Source: Malaya genurostris (taxonomy: Eukaryota > Arthropoda > Insecta > Diptera > Culicidae). From it: a DNA stretch of 64,000 bases. How positions within the stretch are numbered: the first letter of the stretch is position 1; each line of letters starts with the position of its first letter. The notes beneath the pieces were generated by a model, which saw nothing but the letters and a program-made list of their open reading frames with translations, was not told the origin of the DNA and made no database searches. The translations under genes and the position numbers were made by a program. Where the stretch lies: assembly GCF_030247185.1 (NCBI RefSeq), contig NC_080570.1, positions 144,494,641 to 144,558,640 on the forward strand, written 5' to 3'. Shown one piece after another: positions 21,700-33,573 of this stretch.

Positions 21700-21845
21700 T
21701 TTCGATTATAGAGGTTTTAACATTGTAATTCACCTCTTCGGGCCAGAAAAGTTTCCTGACCCTATGTGCGCGGGGTTGGGAATCGAACCCAGGTGGGCAG
21801 CGTGAAAGGTATCGACTTACCTATAACGCTATACCCGTTCCCCTA
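21700..21845 (-). mobile_element. Feilai-like tRNA-derived SINE
   Basis: Read on the minus strand it begins GGGGAACGGGTATAGCGTT (A-box region), then CTGGGTTCGATTCCC (B-box), then the non-tRNA body CACATAGGGTCAGG and GGCCCGAAGAGGTGAA, and ends ACCTCTATAATCGAAA plus a short A-run. The 12-bp direct repeat CATCGTCATTTT flanks it exactly (21688-21699, 21846-21857). The structure matches the mosquito Feilai family as I remember it. Such elements are transcribed by RNA polymerase III and copied by non-LTR enzymes. Confidence 0.88.
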
Positions 21846-21879
21846 CATCGTCATTTTGAATTTGAATGTTATGACACTC

Positions 21880-22112
21880 CTCGCCCTATAGCTTCGGAAC
21901 CGGAAGTCGGATCAGGATGAAATTGCACAGTATGTTTAAAGACAATGAGAGCCATAACTTGAATAATGAATCGTGAAAAACGGCTTAACCGTTGATGAGA
22001 AATCGACGGGAATTCCGTTTTTGGAGATTTTCTTCACTATTATCGGTGCTTTCGGAAGCGGGAACCGGGGACTAGTAGTTTCAAAGTAGTTTTATAAATT
22101 CACTAACTAATA
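21880..22112. repeat. Dispersed repeat, partial copy
   Basis: Contains CCTATAGCTTCGGAACCGG then AAGTCGGATCAGGATGAAAT, shared with the copies at 20.4 kb and 50.5 kb. It ends at the irritans-type mariner. Confidence 0.5.
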
Positions 22113-23405
22113 ACACATGGATCAATAAGTCCCAAGACTAAAGCAGAGATGGCGCTCGTAGTAAACTAGTAACCACGTCTTTCTAGAGTACTAACCTTTG
22201 CTTGAAATGGGTCAAAATTTCAAGTCGATCCGACCAGAAACAGCTGAGTTATCGAGGTTGGAGTAAAGTCGTTTTGTAGTTTGTTTAAAAAATGGAAAAA
22301 ACGAGTTTCGTGTTTTAATAAAACATTGTTTTTTAATGGGTAAAAACACCATGCAAGCGAAACAATGGATTGAAAAATGTTATCCGGACTCTTGTCCATC
22401 AAAAGCAACGATTTGTCGGTGGTTTACCGAGTTTAAACGTGGTCGTACCGACACAAATGACGCGGAACGCTTGGGTAGACCTGTGGAAACCGTTACACCG
22501 GAAAATTCACTCACATCAGTGACAAAAATTATAATGAAATATCGTAAAGTGAAGCTCCGTAAGATTGCTGAGATGACACAGATATCATATGGAAGTGTAT
22601 TTACTATCCTTCATGAAAAATTGAGCATGAAAAAGGTTTTTTCCAAGTGGGTGCCACGATTGCTTTCGATGGAACAAAAACAGCAACGAGTCGATGATTC
22701 AGAAAGCAGTTTATCGCTATTTACTCGCAACAAAAAGATTTCTTGCGTCGTTACGTGACCATGGAAGAAACATGGATATATCACTACACTCCAGAGTCGA
22801 AACGGCAGTCATCTGAGTGGTGCACAGCTGGCGAAAGCCGTCCGAAGCTCCCGAAAACGCAGCAGTCAGCTGGCAAAGTCATGGCGTCAGTTTTTTGGGA
22901 TACGAATGGCGTGATTTTCATTGAGTACCTCGAAAAAGGTAAATCGATCAACAGTGATTATTATATTGACTTACTGGTGCGTTTGAAGGAGGAAATCGCA
23001 AAAAAACGAACGCACATGCAGAGAAAAAAAATCCTTTTTCATCAAGACAATGCACCCTGCCACAAGTCGATGAAAGCAATGGCGAAATTGAACGAATTGG
23101 GTTTTGATCTGCTTCCCCACCCCCCATACTCGCTAGATTTAGCCCCCAGTGACTACTGGCTCTTTGCTGATCTTAAAAAAAATACTCCAGGGAAAAAGAT
23201 TTGGCTCAAATGAGGAGATCATCGCTGAAACTGAAGCTTATTTTGAAACGAAAGATAAATTTTTTTATAAACATGGTATTGAAATATTGGAAAAACGTTG
23301 GAACCATTGTATCACCCTAAAAGGTGATTATGTTGATGAATAAAAAAAAATTGCAAAAAAAATGTTGTTTCCATTGTTAGTCTCGGGACTTATTGATCCA
23401 TGTGT
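22113..23405 (+). mobile_element. Irritans-type mariner, full length (1293 bp)
   Basis: Inverted ends ACACATGGATCAATAAGTCC and GGACTTATTGATCCATGTGT with TA on both sides (22111-22112, 23406-23407). A second, internally deleted member of this family lies at 49793-50472. Confidence 0.95.
22291..23343 (+). pseudogene. Irritans-type mariner transposase, frameshifted
   Basis: Begins ATGGAAAAAACG; a one-base deletion there puts the start out of frame with MGKNTMQAKQWIEKCYPDSC. The helix-turn-helix half includes TICRWFTEFKRGRTDTND and KWVPRLLSMEQKQQRVDDSE. A second frameshift near 22740 leads to YVTMEETWIYHYTPES, where the first catalytic Asp of the usual MDETW is Glu. HQDNAPCHKSMK and LAPSDYWLFADL give the other two Asp residues with DD34D spacing. 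A third shift near 23195 precedes SNEEIIAETEAYFE and the end GDYVDE-TAA. With three frame breaks and a changed catalytic residue, it is inactive. Confidence 0.9.
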
Positions 23406-23457
23406 TAAGATCCGTCAACTAGATCAATTTAGCAGTAAGTTTTATAAAAATGTGCAC

Positions 23458-23808
23458 CGGATGAAACCATCACAGGAGATCGCTACCGAACGCAACTGAT
23501 GCGCCTTAGTCGCGTGCTAAACGAAAAGCGGCCACAATATCAAGAGCGACATGACAAAGTTATCCTCCAACACGACAATGCTCACGTCGCAAAAGTGGTC
23601 AAAAAGTACCTGAAAACGCTGAAATGGGTCTTGCTCCACCCGCCGTATTCCCCAAATGTCACCCCTTCTGACTTCCACCTATTCCGTTCACGGCCTGACA
23701 GATCAACATTTTCAATCCTTCGAAGAGTTGGAAAAATGGATTGCTTCATGGATAGCGTCAAAAAAAGGACCCGAACTTGTCGCTAGCGACGGACAATACT
23801 TTGAATAA
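23458..23808 (+). pseudogene. Mos1-like mariner transposase C-terminal fragment
   Basis: Encodes RLSRVLNEKRPQYQERHDK, then VILQHDNAHVAK, where a small deletion has removed two residues of the usual NARPHVAK, then VTPSDFHLFRS. It breaks frame after RSRPD and ends with GQYFE-TAA at 23808. The N-terminal domain and first catalytic Asp are absent. Confidence 0.82.
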
Positions 23809-23886
23809 TACATCTGTAAGCACTTTTTCGCAATAAAACTTTTTTTTTTTTGGAAAAAAACGGCGGAAGCAAAGTTGTACACCTGA
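23458..23886 (+). mobile_element. Mos1-like mariner, 5'-truncated copy 3
   Basis: Only the 3' third remains. It starts in GATGAAACCATCACAGG and ends at the terminal repeat AAAGTTGTACACCTGA followed by TA. It lies 50 bp right of the irritans-type mariner. Confidence 0.85.
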
Positions 23887-23929
23887 TATGTGAAACGGAA
23901 TTAAAATAATGGTACTCATTTTTTTCATA

Positions 23930-24856
23930 GATGGCTGAACTGATTTCCTCCATCTAAGATTCAAAGGGAAAGGTCTCACGATTTCATACAAACTTCTCTT
24001 TTCTAATAAGATCCGACTTTCGGTTCAGGAGATACACAGTAATTGGTGAAAAAATGTCAACTTGTCATAAATTAATTGGGTTTATCGGGTTTGCAGATTT
24101 TGATAGTCGATGACCAAATAAACTTATTTCAGTTTTACCTGTGTTCGAGTTTTCGTTCCACGAAGGACCCAAAAAATTTAATTCGGAACGCACAACGATT
24201 TCTCAAAGATGGCAACACTGATTTTGAAAAACTTCGAATCAAATGAAAAGGTTTACAGTCCCTTAGGTGAATTCAACTAACTTCGTCTATACCGATTTTC
24301 GAATTCCGGTTTCGAAGGCTTCTTAACGAAGCCAAACCGAATTTCATAAACGAAAATTCAAATTAGAAGGTTAACAAATTTGGTGAACATTATCCGATTC
24401 CGACTGACGATTAAGGTATTACAGGGTGATGCGTTTTCAAAATTCAAACCGTCATAGAAGATTTTAAAAAGTTGGACCCAAAACTATTGCAATCTATTCA
24501 TTATAATAATTCATCACTATATGAATCGTTTTGGGTTATGCTGGTCCCTGAATACCGATTCTGGTAGTACCGTAAATAATGACCAAAAACTCTAAAGTGG
24601 AACTCTCTTCGACATCTCATGAAAGGCTCAATCGATTGTCACACGTTTAGATTCAAAGGCATAGTTTTATGTTTTTTTTGTAGAATTTCTCTTTTCGATT
24701 CAACTTGCAGTTCCGAGATTACAGGGTTCATACTGTCATTTATAACGACGGTCAATAAAATACTTTCATGAAAACTAGAAATAGCGAAGAATATTTATGT
24801 AAAAAATCACATGTGGATTTATGAAAAAAGGTACTATTTCACTGCTAGGTGGATTA
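23930..24856. repeat. Diverged dispersed repeat related to the 168-bp family
   Basis: Begins with ATAGATGGCTGAACTGATTT (compare AGAGATGGCTGAACCGATTT at 46319) and ends near CACTGCTAGGTGGATTA, similar to the terminus at 47090-47105. It is strongly diverged and the limits are approximate. Confidence 0.4.
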
Positions 24857-27165
24857 AGATCGTTTTTGAACATCTACTTTGCCGAATCAGGATATTTTTT
24901 AGCATGAGACGCATGACTCAATGTAATTATGTGATACTGAATGTGAGAATAAATACAAATCGCTAACCTTTCACAATGCACCGGACAGTGAAGAGACTTT
25001 GAACCTGACTGTATACCTACATAATTGAAAAAAAATTAATCAGAGATGGATTATTGATTTTGTAGTTTCTATCGCAGAAAATGAAACACCGTAGGATTGA
25101 ATTGAAATGATTCGATTAGATACGAACATCTCCGCATTCTCAAGATAGCTCAATGGCAGAGCATTTCCATGAAGAGGAAAAGGTTGCAGGTTCGAGTGAT
25201 GCTAGTGTAGGACACTTTATCGTTAATTTCATTCACTTCAACAGCACTTTATCTAGGGTAACGGCTCCCTATTTCATCTGAGCTCCTATTTCCATCTCAA
25301 CCCTTCACCTCATTACTTTGAACTGTAGAATGTTTTAAAATGATTATTCAAGCTATTATCACACTTTCTCATTGAAAGCAATGCTTTTAAATTCTTCGGT
25401 GATCTTTTTTTTCTCATTCAAAACAAACTCACTTTTCAATGATGACATTAGTTTAATTATATTGTTAATATTTATATTTCAATAAAACTGTTTGGCTTCG
25501 AATATTACCAGAAAGAGTGAATCAGTTTAAATTGGTTTAAAATTTTAATATAAATGTTTATCAGTGTTCATCATCAAATATTTGCACAAAAGATTTCCAT
25601 TTTAACATGTGATTTGTACGTTTATTAATAAACTTTTACTGCAATCAAATACTAACAGATACTCAGAGAGAAAAGTCTAACTTTTTACTTCTCACTTTTT
25701 ATGAACCTTTACAAATCTGTATTAAGTTTAGAAAATCTGTATAAAATCTGTTATCTGATTTATATCAGTACGCAAAACTCTATACAATACAGATAAATCT
25801 GTATAGATGGCATCTCTGGTTCTGCATTTTGTTTTTATAAGGCCTAAATAGTAACAGTTCTGTTTTTTTAAGTTCTCCAAATCAATATGCGCTTTCAAAA
25901 TCTCTTTCGCTTTGTATTGAAAAATCCAACCATGTATTTAAATCAGATACTTCTATCCTAGAACTAAAGATAATTCATGCATCTGTGTCACGCAACCGGA
26001 GTAACGTTCTTTCAGTCCTTTCACGTTTCACTAATACGGGAGTCATTCAGTCATTCCACTGTTGTCTTCGTGTGACTTTCTAATGAACTGCAGAATCGTC
26101 ATCATCAGCCGGAGGGGACGTGATGTGACTTTGGAACCTGACCGGTGGTGCCGGTTGTGATTCCAACAACGATTAGTACAGTCTTAAGCCTACGTGGTGA
26201 AACAAAATCTTCCATACATTCCGACTCTTGCATACTCATGTCACGCCGTCACTGTTTCGTCGTGTTTCGGTCAGCTCGTTTCGTCAGCCGATTGGGCAAT
26301 CTGATCGACTTTGTCCGACTGGCGTCCGTTGAGACACGGCCAGGCACATGTGAGCCTGGCAAAGAATGCTGCGGAACCGGTCTTGATAGAATTTTTCCCG
26401 GTCGTTAAAGCTTCAAAACTGTTGTGCCCCGAGAAGGGAACCAAACGCTCGATCTCAGCAGTCATAAAGCGAACTACCAACGAACTGCGGTGACAGCTGT
26501 TTGATTCGGTAAAATAAATAAAACATCGGTCGACGTGGCCATTGTGTGTGTGTGTGTGGGTGAGATGTATGTGATTGAAGGACTACTGACTGACGGAACG
26601 ATGTGAATTATCAATCCGTGACTCGTTTGGTTTGAACGAAAATCGTGCCCAGCTGAACTAATCAAGGAGAGACCTTTTGGCTAATGGCGTCTGGAAAAGC
26701 CTGGGGCGTCGGTAGACTATTCGGATTGCACCATCGCTGGTTTGTGATCAAAATTCAAAGTAAACATTAAGTATAGCATGGATAAATGAATAAAGACAAA
26801 ACGTTGAAAATAAATTTAAACCATAACAGAAGTGTCTATAAAGCATACTCTAACATACTATCGTATATTTTATATTCTAGCATTAGTCCGATTAAGACAT
26901 TTCGGACTTATTTCGCTATCTAAATAACAAGACTGTTTAAAAGATGATACAAACGTGGGCAGTTAAGCATAATACGTGTATTTTTCAAGTCTATTTTATA
27001 TTAAATATTGGGTAATTCAAAGATTCAAAGAGAAAAAAATAATGTTTGCATTTATATTTTTGTTTTGTTCTTAAAAGATCAACATTCATTATCTCAAACT
27101 GTTGAAATCAGAGAATTTTCATCTGGGACTATGATTACAAATAACCAATTTGTACTAAGCGTGTA
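24857..27165. other. Intronic DNA, mostly unrecognised
   Basis: AT-rich to about 25980, then a GC-richer block (26000-26700) with a short GT run at 26542-26560. ATGGCATCTCTGG at about 25808-25820 resembles an hAT terminus, but no left end is seen. No coding exon was recognised in the GC-richer block. Confidence 0.35.
25146..25205 (+). repeat. tRNA-like relic (Phe-like anticodon arm)
   Basis: TAGCTCAATGGCAGAGC resembles an A-box and forms a D-arm. TTTCC-ATGAAGA-GGAAA forms an anticodon arm with GAA in the anticodon position, and GGTTCGAGT resembles a B-box. The T-stem and acceptor stem do not pair, so it is a relic or SINE head rather than a working tRNA. Confidence 0.35.
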
Positions 27166-27169
27166 TGAG

Positions 27170-27232
27170 TGATTTGCACAGGGCACTGGCCTTACAAGCC
27201 AGCTGTTGTTGTGTTCGAACCCCGACTTGGAA
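27170..27232 (+). repeat. tRNA-like relic (Val-like anticodon arm)
   Basis: TTTGCACAGGGCACTGG resembles an A-box, CTGGC-CTTACAA-GCCAG is an anticodon arm with TAC, and GTGTTCGAACCCC is a B-box. No acceptor stem is visible. It ends a few bases before the MITE at 27242. Confidence 0.4.
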
Positions 27233-27241
27233 GAATTCTTA

Positions 27242-27450
27242 TACCGTTTTCGTTTATTGATCAGAGCAGCCCGAGAGCTAACCCAGAATTGCCCAAACAA
27301 CTTTTTGAGATGTTTGTTTTTGCAACCTGGGGTCACTCTAGATCGAACTCCAATCGCGAAGTTTCGCTCTGAAAATTTTCTCGGGTCGCACCACGACATC
27401 AATGCGAGTTCGCGTTTTACCCGCGAGTGGGTTCAAAATCAAAAACGGTA
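27242..27450. mobile_element. MITE, possibly PIF/Harbinger-like, copy 1 (209 bp)
   Basis: Left end TACCGTTTTCGTTTATTGAT; the right end, reverse-complemented, is TACCGTTTTTGATTTTGAAC. Direct repeats TTA flank it (27239-27241, 27451-27453). A related copy at 62215 has TCA flanks. A 3-bp duplication fits PIF/Harbinger-like elements, but the class is inferred. Confidence 0.65.
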
Positions 27451-28017
27451 TTAGTGTCAGTAGGATCGTAGCACCAGCCATGCGATGGTTTCGGTACGCT
27501 ACGCTTCAAAACTAAAGGTTTTGCTTTTATGAAATGTAGCATCTTCTAAGGTTTTGAATTTTTTTTTTTTATTTCTACAATTTGGTGTAATTTTCGCTAA
27601 GCGTGTTATTTTCCAGATCGTTATACTAATGTTTATCAATTTCGCTGATTTTAGGTCTAGGAGTAAAGTTCACCGTTTTTTTTTTCAAAATTGAAAACTT
27701 CAACTTCTTAATTCATATTAATTTTCATCCGCAGCTACAATTTTTCCGCTTTTTTCGATATTCGCTACTGTTCCATTTTTTTATTCCATCTGTTATTATA
27801 ACTATCTTCAACTTTTAACCATTTCAGTATTACTCGCAATTTCTGCTTTTTTCCATTCTTATAATTTATATTGTTGTTTCAATTTCTTATGTTAACTTTG
27901 TTATCACTAATCGTTTCACTATTTTTTGTTATTCTCGTTCACATAAGAACTTCTGCTATTTTTGAGTTATGTGCGATTTAGAATAGCTAACCCTTCGTTT
28001 TTATTAATTTTGTTATC

Positions 28018-28032
28018 TTCTTCTTCTTCTTC

Positions 28033-28068
<36 letters not shown>
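28018..28068. repeat. TTC/TTA trinucleotide microsatellite
   Basis: Five TTC units followed by about eleven TTA units. Confidence 0.9.
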
Positions 28069-28070
<2 letters not shown>

Positions 28071-28081
28071 CTCTTTGCTTT

Positions 28082-28470
28082 TTGCCTTTCTCTATAGAAA
28101 GGTAATGGAATTGCTGGAAATACTGACCTTCGAATCGACAAATCGCGTTTTTTTATCGTACCGTCCAATTTTCTCGGAGGTAGCTGAACTGATTTCAACA
28201 AACTATGACTTGTTTGAAAGCTATTATTGCTTTATTGGACAGGTTTGAAGATCCAACGGCTGTCACTTACGGTTCCGGTGATATAATGGCACATGTGACG
28301 TAAACGCCAAAACTTATTACCACCCAATTTTCTCAATGTTGATATCAATGATTTTAGGCTCAACCAAAATTAAAATTAGGCCGTGGGTCGATTTCGAAGA
28401 TCATATATCATAGCTTCAAGTTTCGGAGAAATAATCGTACAAGTGACGTAATCGACAAAATAATTTTTTC
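28082..28470. repeat. Diverged copy of the 168-bp-unit repeat family
   Basis: Starts CCTTTCTCTATAGAAAGGTA as at 45975, then two degenerate units containing CAATTTTCTC, GAAAGCTATTATTG, GGTTCCGGTGATATAATGG and ACAAGTGACGTAATCGACAA. These match the units at 46131-46635. Confidence 0.55.
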
Positions 28471-28599
28471 CGATCCGTGTAATTTTTTCAGATTGTGACC
28501 TATGATAACGTTCAAAGGTATTATTTTTAATACGCACGGTCTGAGAAATATTTCCTTACTAACTGACCCGTCGAACTTCGTCCTGCTCACAAATTATTT

Positions 28600-29861
28600 T
28601 TTCTCTCTCTCCTCTATTTTTCTGAATACTTAACCTACACACATTCGCTAGAGCCCAAAAAAGAAATATCACCAAAAATTATTGTGAAAATTTGAAATAC
28701 TTCTGTTAAGCATAAATTGAACAAATGTACAGATTGTCATATCATCCTTTGAATCGATGCACTGTACAGAGATCCCGCTCTAATGGCTTCGACATAATGG
28801 ATAGAAAGTGCCACATTCTCTTTCAGATGTGATTTATACTCTCGGTAATCGATAAAAAAGCTCACTAACCAGAATTTTTTATTGATAAACTTAACAAAAT
28901 GTTGAAGAGTTTCTTTTCTAGTTTTGTTCATTCGGTAGAAAGGGATATATTTACAATTTGTATTCAGTTCAGGTAACCAAAATTTTGTAAAAAAAGATTT
29001 GACTTAAGCAGCATACAAAGCATTCTGAACAGTCCGTTTTAAGGAATTACTTATACTTGAATGTTCACCCGACGCAACAGAATAAACTTTGAAGCAGTAC
29101 AGTTTTTAAGCAGTGAGAAAGTTTTCTCAGGACTGGTTCTGTATATTTAAGTTGCCAAAAAGTGCCACGCGTACTTTAGGTCTCTAATAAAGAGGATATT
29201 GTTCAGGTACCCGACCCGTACGCAGGAAGGGGTGGAGGGGGGGGGGGTGGTTAAGGGGTTTAAACATGCAAGGAAAATCTATTAGTTTGACATTAGCGCT
29301 ACTACATAACAATCTTTTCATTGATTCGTTCAAAAATATTCTGATTTGTTGAACTCGCGCTCACAATGACCAATATTATTTATCTAACTCCATTACACAC
29401 AATCCATCAACTGGTAAACGTTATCAGAACTTTTTCTCCTGCCTACAGTGGTTTTCTAGAACAGTCATATCTATTTTGTTATTGAGTAATTTGGCAAGCA
29501 ATAATTGTGATATCCAATTAAGCACGTGGTTCGAAATGACAAATAACATGAATCAAGTATGCATGTGAAATCTCCACACAAAACTATTCGTTGCGCGCCA
29601 AACGATTTTTTCAACGATCTAGTTTTCTTTGCTTCGACGACCAAACACTTATGCAACTCGTTGCGCGCCAAACATCAATCGTAGATCTAGCAATCATTGA
29701 CGACATTTTCAACGGAAAATTACATTGTCCATACAAAACAATTTTATGGATTTTTCCCACTTTTCCGGCAAGTTTTCCTAATTTTTTGGATGTACGAACC
29801 CGGTGGGGGTGGTAACTGATCAAACAAAAAAAGAATCATGCAATTTTTATACATATAGATA
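28600..29861. other. Unrecognised intronic DNA
   Basis: No gene recognised. It includes a G-run (about 29231-29248) and a 15-bp direct repeat GTTGCGCGCCAAACG/A at 29591 and 29661. Confidence 0.35.
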
Positions 29862-30000
29862 GCCTGAAGCCTGCTTTTGTGAACTACCCAAACCAAATAC
29901 TGAATAACACTGTGTCAAAAATGAACCCAAATTAGTGTCAGAAATTATTTTAATAAAAAAGAAAAAAATATTTTAAAGAGACTGTGTCGATGAAAGAGAA
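29862..30000. repeat. 3' fragment of the dispersed repeat ending at 47 kb
   Basis: The phrases CCTGCTTTTGTGAACTACCC, TGTGTCAAAAATG and AGAAATTATTTTAATAAAA match CATGCTTTTGTTAACTACTC, TGGTGTCAAAATTAG and AAATTATTTAATAAAA at 46970-47042. Confidence 0.5.
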
Positions 30001-30008
30001 GTTTTCCA

Positions 30009-30067
30009 ACCCCGCACATAGGTTCAGAAGGATTTCCTGGCCCGAAGAGGTGAATGACCTTAAGGTT
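30009..30067 (+). mobile_element. Feilai-like SINE fragment
   Basis: CCAACCCCGCACATAGG, CCTGGCCCGAAGAGGTGAA and TGACCTTAAGGTTAAAAC match the body of the SINE at 21700-21845. The tRNA-like head is missing. Confidence 0.75.
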
Positions 30068-30216
30068 AAAACAAAAAAATTCAGAAATTTCAATGTTTTT
30101 CGCTTTTCTAACCATTTTTAATGTCTGTTATAATTGTTATACTCACTATTATTGGTATCGACATTTTTCCTGCTATGCTCACTATTTCCTACATTTTTAC
30201 CTTTTTTATAAGCACG

Positions 30217-30310
30217 AAAAAAACTTTTCTCAGGGCCGAGTGATCTGTCAAAACAGTGTAGCCAAAAAAACTTTCCCCAGGGCCGAGTGATCTGTCAAAA
30301 AAGTGTGGCC
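30217..30310. repeat. 47-bp tandem duplication
   Basis: Two adjacent copies containing CAGGGCCGAGTGATCTGTCA, followed by AAACAGTGTAGCC or AAAAAGTGTGGCC. Confidence 0.85.
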
Positions 30311-32534
30311 AGAAAGATACCTGTACCAAATCACCCTTTATTTTGGCTCGTTTTGTTTGTTTTTTGGCAACATAATTGAAATTATGTGTAACCTTTATAT
30401 TCAAACCAATGCATTTTTATAACTTATCACTGAAAAATCGAAATTTTCATATCTCTCGAATATATTGAAGAAAATATGTATATTTATTGGAATTGTCTTG
30501 TTTATTCTAATAAATATTTTGTCCTATTTATTTCAATCAATATTCGAGCAAATCAAGCATTCGAATATAATTCATTCTAGCCTTAATTTGAGTGACAAAC
30601 GAATATTGATGCTGAAAACAAGTCGTTTCAACTTCAAGAAGCCGTTTTAGAAATGGATAACATACGCTTTGGATGGGTTCAGCATAACAAAGCAAGCAAG
30701 TATTTGCACGGTTGGAGAAACCGATTCGACTCATGACAGATTTTTAAAATTGGGCGTATTTTTTGCATACACTTTCTTCAAATCATTGCGTGGCTCAATA
30801 GCTATTAATTTTATAACACTCTAAAAAATATACACAGTAAAAAAACTACAAAAAACAGCCTTTTGGGTTATTCGAACTGTTGACGTAAGACATTGTTCGT
30901 CATAAATTGAAGTTCCGACCACTGATATACGTTTTATATAGTTTTGTTTTCAACTCATCAGTGAAACAAATGACTAAACAATATAGTTTTATCTGCTTGA
31001 AGCGATGCGTAGAAATATTTCCATGCAGTTAATGTTATAATATCAAACTCTGTTGACAGCCAGAAAATCCTCAGTTACTCCATTCGGCACGTCTGTAACT
31101 TGGAGCACTTCGGAGCAAAACAAGTGTTTTGCTAACAGCATCAGCTCTACGTCTGTAAAATGTTTTTCGTTGAACCGTGAGGTGGCATTGGCAGTTCGAC
31201 ATAAACTGCTTATGCACTGATGAATCGAAGATGGTGGTCAAATTCGGCCGTCCAGTTTCTCGGATTGAAGATTTTTAAAATTTTAAAAATGAAATTTCAT
31301 TTTAGTTCTGAATATTTTGTTAACAAATGGTGTGAATAAAATTTTAGAAGTTGTAAACAATACATCAACTATGTTCCGAAACGTTAGGATACTACTCTGT
31401 GCTTGCCAGCGAACTCGTCTCTATAGTGGCCGGTTTAGACACATAAGTGCCGGAAGGCTCAACATAAGCACCAAGTTTTTGCAAAATAACAAACCAAACT
31501 GTGTGTTTTTTTTTTCAAGTTTACATACGCTCTGCTGTAAGCCACTATTTCCACCAACTAACGAAGCTTAGTTTCCATTCTACTACGAGTGAAACGAAAA
31601 ACGCGGAAGTGCGGCATCCGTCTATTTGCGAAACCATCATCCTTCAGGGGGACAAAGGGAGGACAATGCAATGTCAATAATTGCATCGTTTAAATTCTCA
31701 CTGACGCATGCAGTTGTCCACTACCACTTGTCAGTTCGGAGAGCAAGCTTAGGGATTTCGGTGCTTGATTCGGTTGTTGGACGGTAGCAGCAGTAGTCAG
31801 TGGGTAGTCCTTTTTACTGCCTCAAGGGCATCAATAGTAGACAGACTGCCTCTGCATGTTCGCATCATTCGGTGGCGGCGGCGGAACCGGGAAACTGTGA
31901 CCGACGGCTAGGGCGAAGGGTCCGAAAAGTGCTGACACAAATTACTCCCCATGGAAGTTGTTGGCCGATTGCCGGAGGGGTTTTGAACGATGCAGACAAA
32001 GGCGATGCTGCTGATGGTGATACTCATGATGATGATGATGATGATGCCATCGAAGGTCGTTGAAGCACCCAAAAATGTAGGATTGTGTCATTTCATCTAA
32101 ACTACGGTACCCGGTTCGAGGTTGACTTAATAGAGCTGTGACTAGACTGGGGACAGGACGGAAATGTGGAAGCTGTAAAATCGTCAACATGAGCACTGCG
32201 ACCGTCACTGTGGCGACAAATGAGTTTTCTCTCTTCGGGTCGGTTTGATGCGTTCGGTCCCGTCCCGTGGCATGACGACTTTAATTCAAAAGTAATGTTG
32301 CTCATATTAATTTCACTCTTGAAGAACTTTGCTTTTTGGTGGCTTCCAAATGCACGGGTTTTCCCTGGCCCGCTCGGTTTGATATCGAATGGGGAAAATT
32401 GCGAACAAGAAAAGCTGTTCCCGCTGTTGCCCTAGTTTGAAGAATTATTAAAATGTTGTTTTCTTCTGTTTCATTTGAGTTTAGTACAAGACGCTGACAA
32501 CTGGTTTCTTTTTCCAGAAAAAAGGAGTTATTTC
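30311..32534. other. Intronic DNA, unrecognised
   Basis: AT-rich on the left. A GC-richer block (about 31590-32310) contains a short GAT microsatellite (32021-32046). No splice-flanked exon was recognised. Confidence 0.35.
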
Positions 32535-32559
32535 TCAAATATGAAATCAATCCGGTAAT

Positions 32560-32612
32560 TCATGAAAGCAAAGAGAAATGTCATTTGTAGCTAGGCCCTT
32601 TTGTCGTGGGAC
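32560..32612. repeat. Half copy of the GTCCCAC-ended MITE
   Basis: CATGAAAGCAAAGAGAAATG, then TCATTTGTAGCTAGGCCC and TTTTGTCGTGGGAC, match the right arm of the element at 44388-44640. The left arm was not found. Confidence 0.55.
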
Positions 32613-32952
32613 AATAGAGTTGTCAAGTCCTGTCCACTTGTAATGACGTGACAGTGGACAGTAGAATTCAATGTATCTCACCATTGAATTCTACTCGTAA
32701 TGAAATCGATTCTTAACAATAATTCCCAACAGAACCAGAACAAATTGACTCAAAGGCAGGTGATAAATGCGTTCAAACCGAGGTATAGCTTTGAGTTCAG
32801 CATGAACTCTATGTAGTTGCTAACAGCTACTGAACTGTTAGTTGTAAGTTTTTATTCCTCCAGTGCACTTAAAATTTTGATTTTAGAGCAACGTTGTTCG
32901 ATATAAATATTTTAGGTGAGCGTAGACTAAATTCGACACAAAAAAAAACACT

Positions 32953-33573
32953 TTTACTCTGTACTCTGCACTCTGTACTTTGCACTCTGCATTTTGCAAT
33001 CTGTACTCTGCACTCTGTACTTTGTAATCTGTACTCTGCACTCTGCGCTCTGCACTGTGTACTCTGCACTTTGTACACTCTGTTCTCTGCACTCTGTACT
33101 CTGCACTGTGTACTCTGCACTCTGTACTCTGCTCTCTGTACTTGATACTCTGCACTCTGCACTTCACACTCTGCCCTCTGTACTCTGCACTCTGCACTTT
33201 GCACCTCTGTACTCTGTTCTCTGCACTGTGTACTCTGCACTCTGCTCTCTGTACTTTGTACTCTGCACTCTGCACTTTGCACCTCTGTACTCTGTTCTCT
33301 GCACGCTGTACTCTGCTCTCTGTACTTTGCACTCTTCACTCTGCACTTTGCACCTCTGCACTCTGTACCCTGTACTCTGTACTTTGCACTCTGCACTTTG
33401 CACTATGTACTCTGTATTTTGCACTCTTCACGCAGTACTTAGTACTTTAAATTCAGCACTCTGTATTCTGTACTCTGCATTCTGCTTTCTGTACTCTGTA
33501 CTTGGTATTTTGTACATTGTACTCTGTATTTTGCACTCTGCACTCTGTACACTGTACTTTGTACTCTGTACTC
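32953..33573. repeat. (YACTYTG)n 7-bp minisatellite, left block
   Basis: Degenerate 7-bp units, mainly TACTCTG, CACTCTG, TACTTTG and CACTTTG, about 88 copies. It ends at the poly(T) that is the 3' tail of a minus-strand retrotransposon. Open frames reading CTLHSVL or RVQSAEY are by-products. Confidence 0.95.

Noticed and set aside
26145..26493. Coding exon in the GC-richer intronic block
   Set aside because: Both strands are open over short lengths, with no domain and no consistent splice sites.
25146..27232. Functional tRNA-Phe and tRNA-Val genes
   Set aside because: Anticodon arms are good but acceptor and T-stems do not pair; listed as relics instead.
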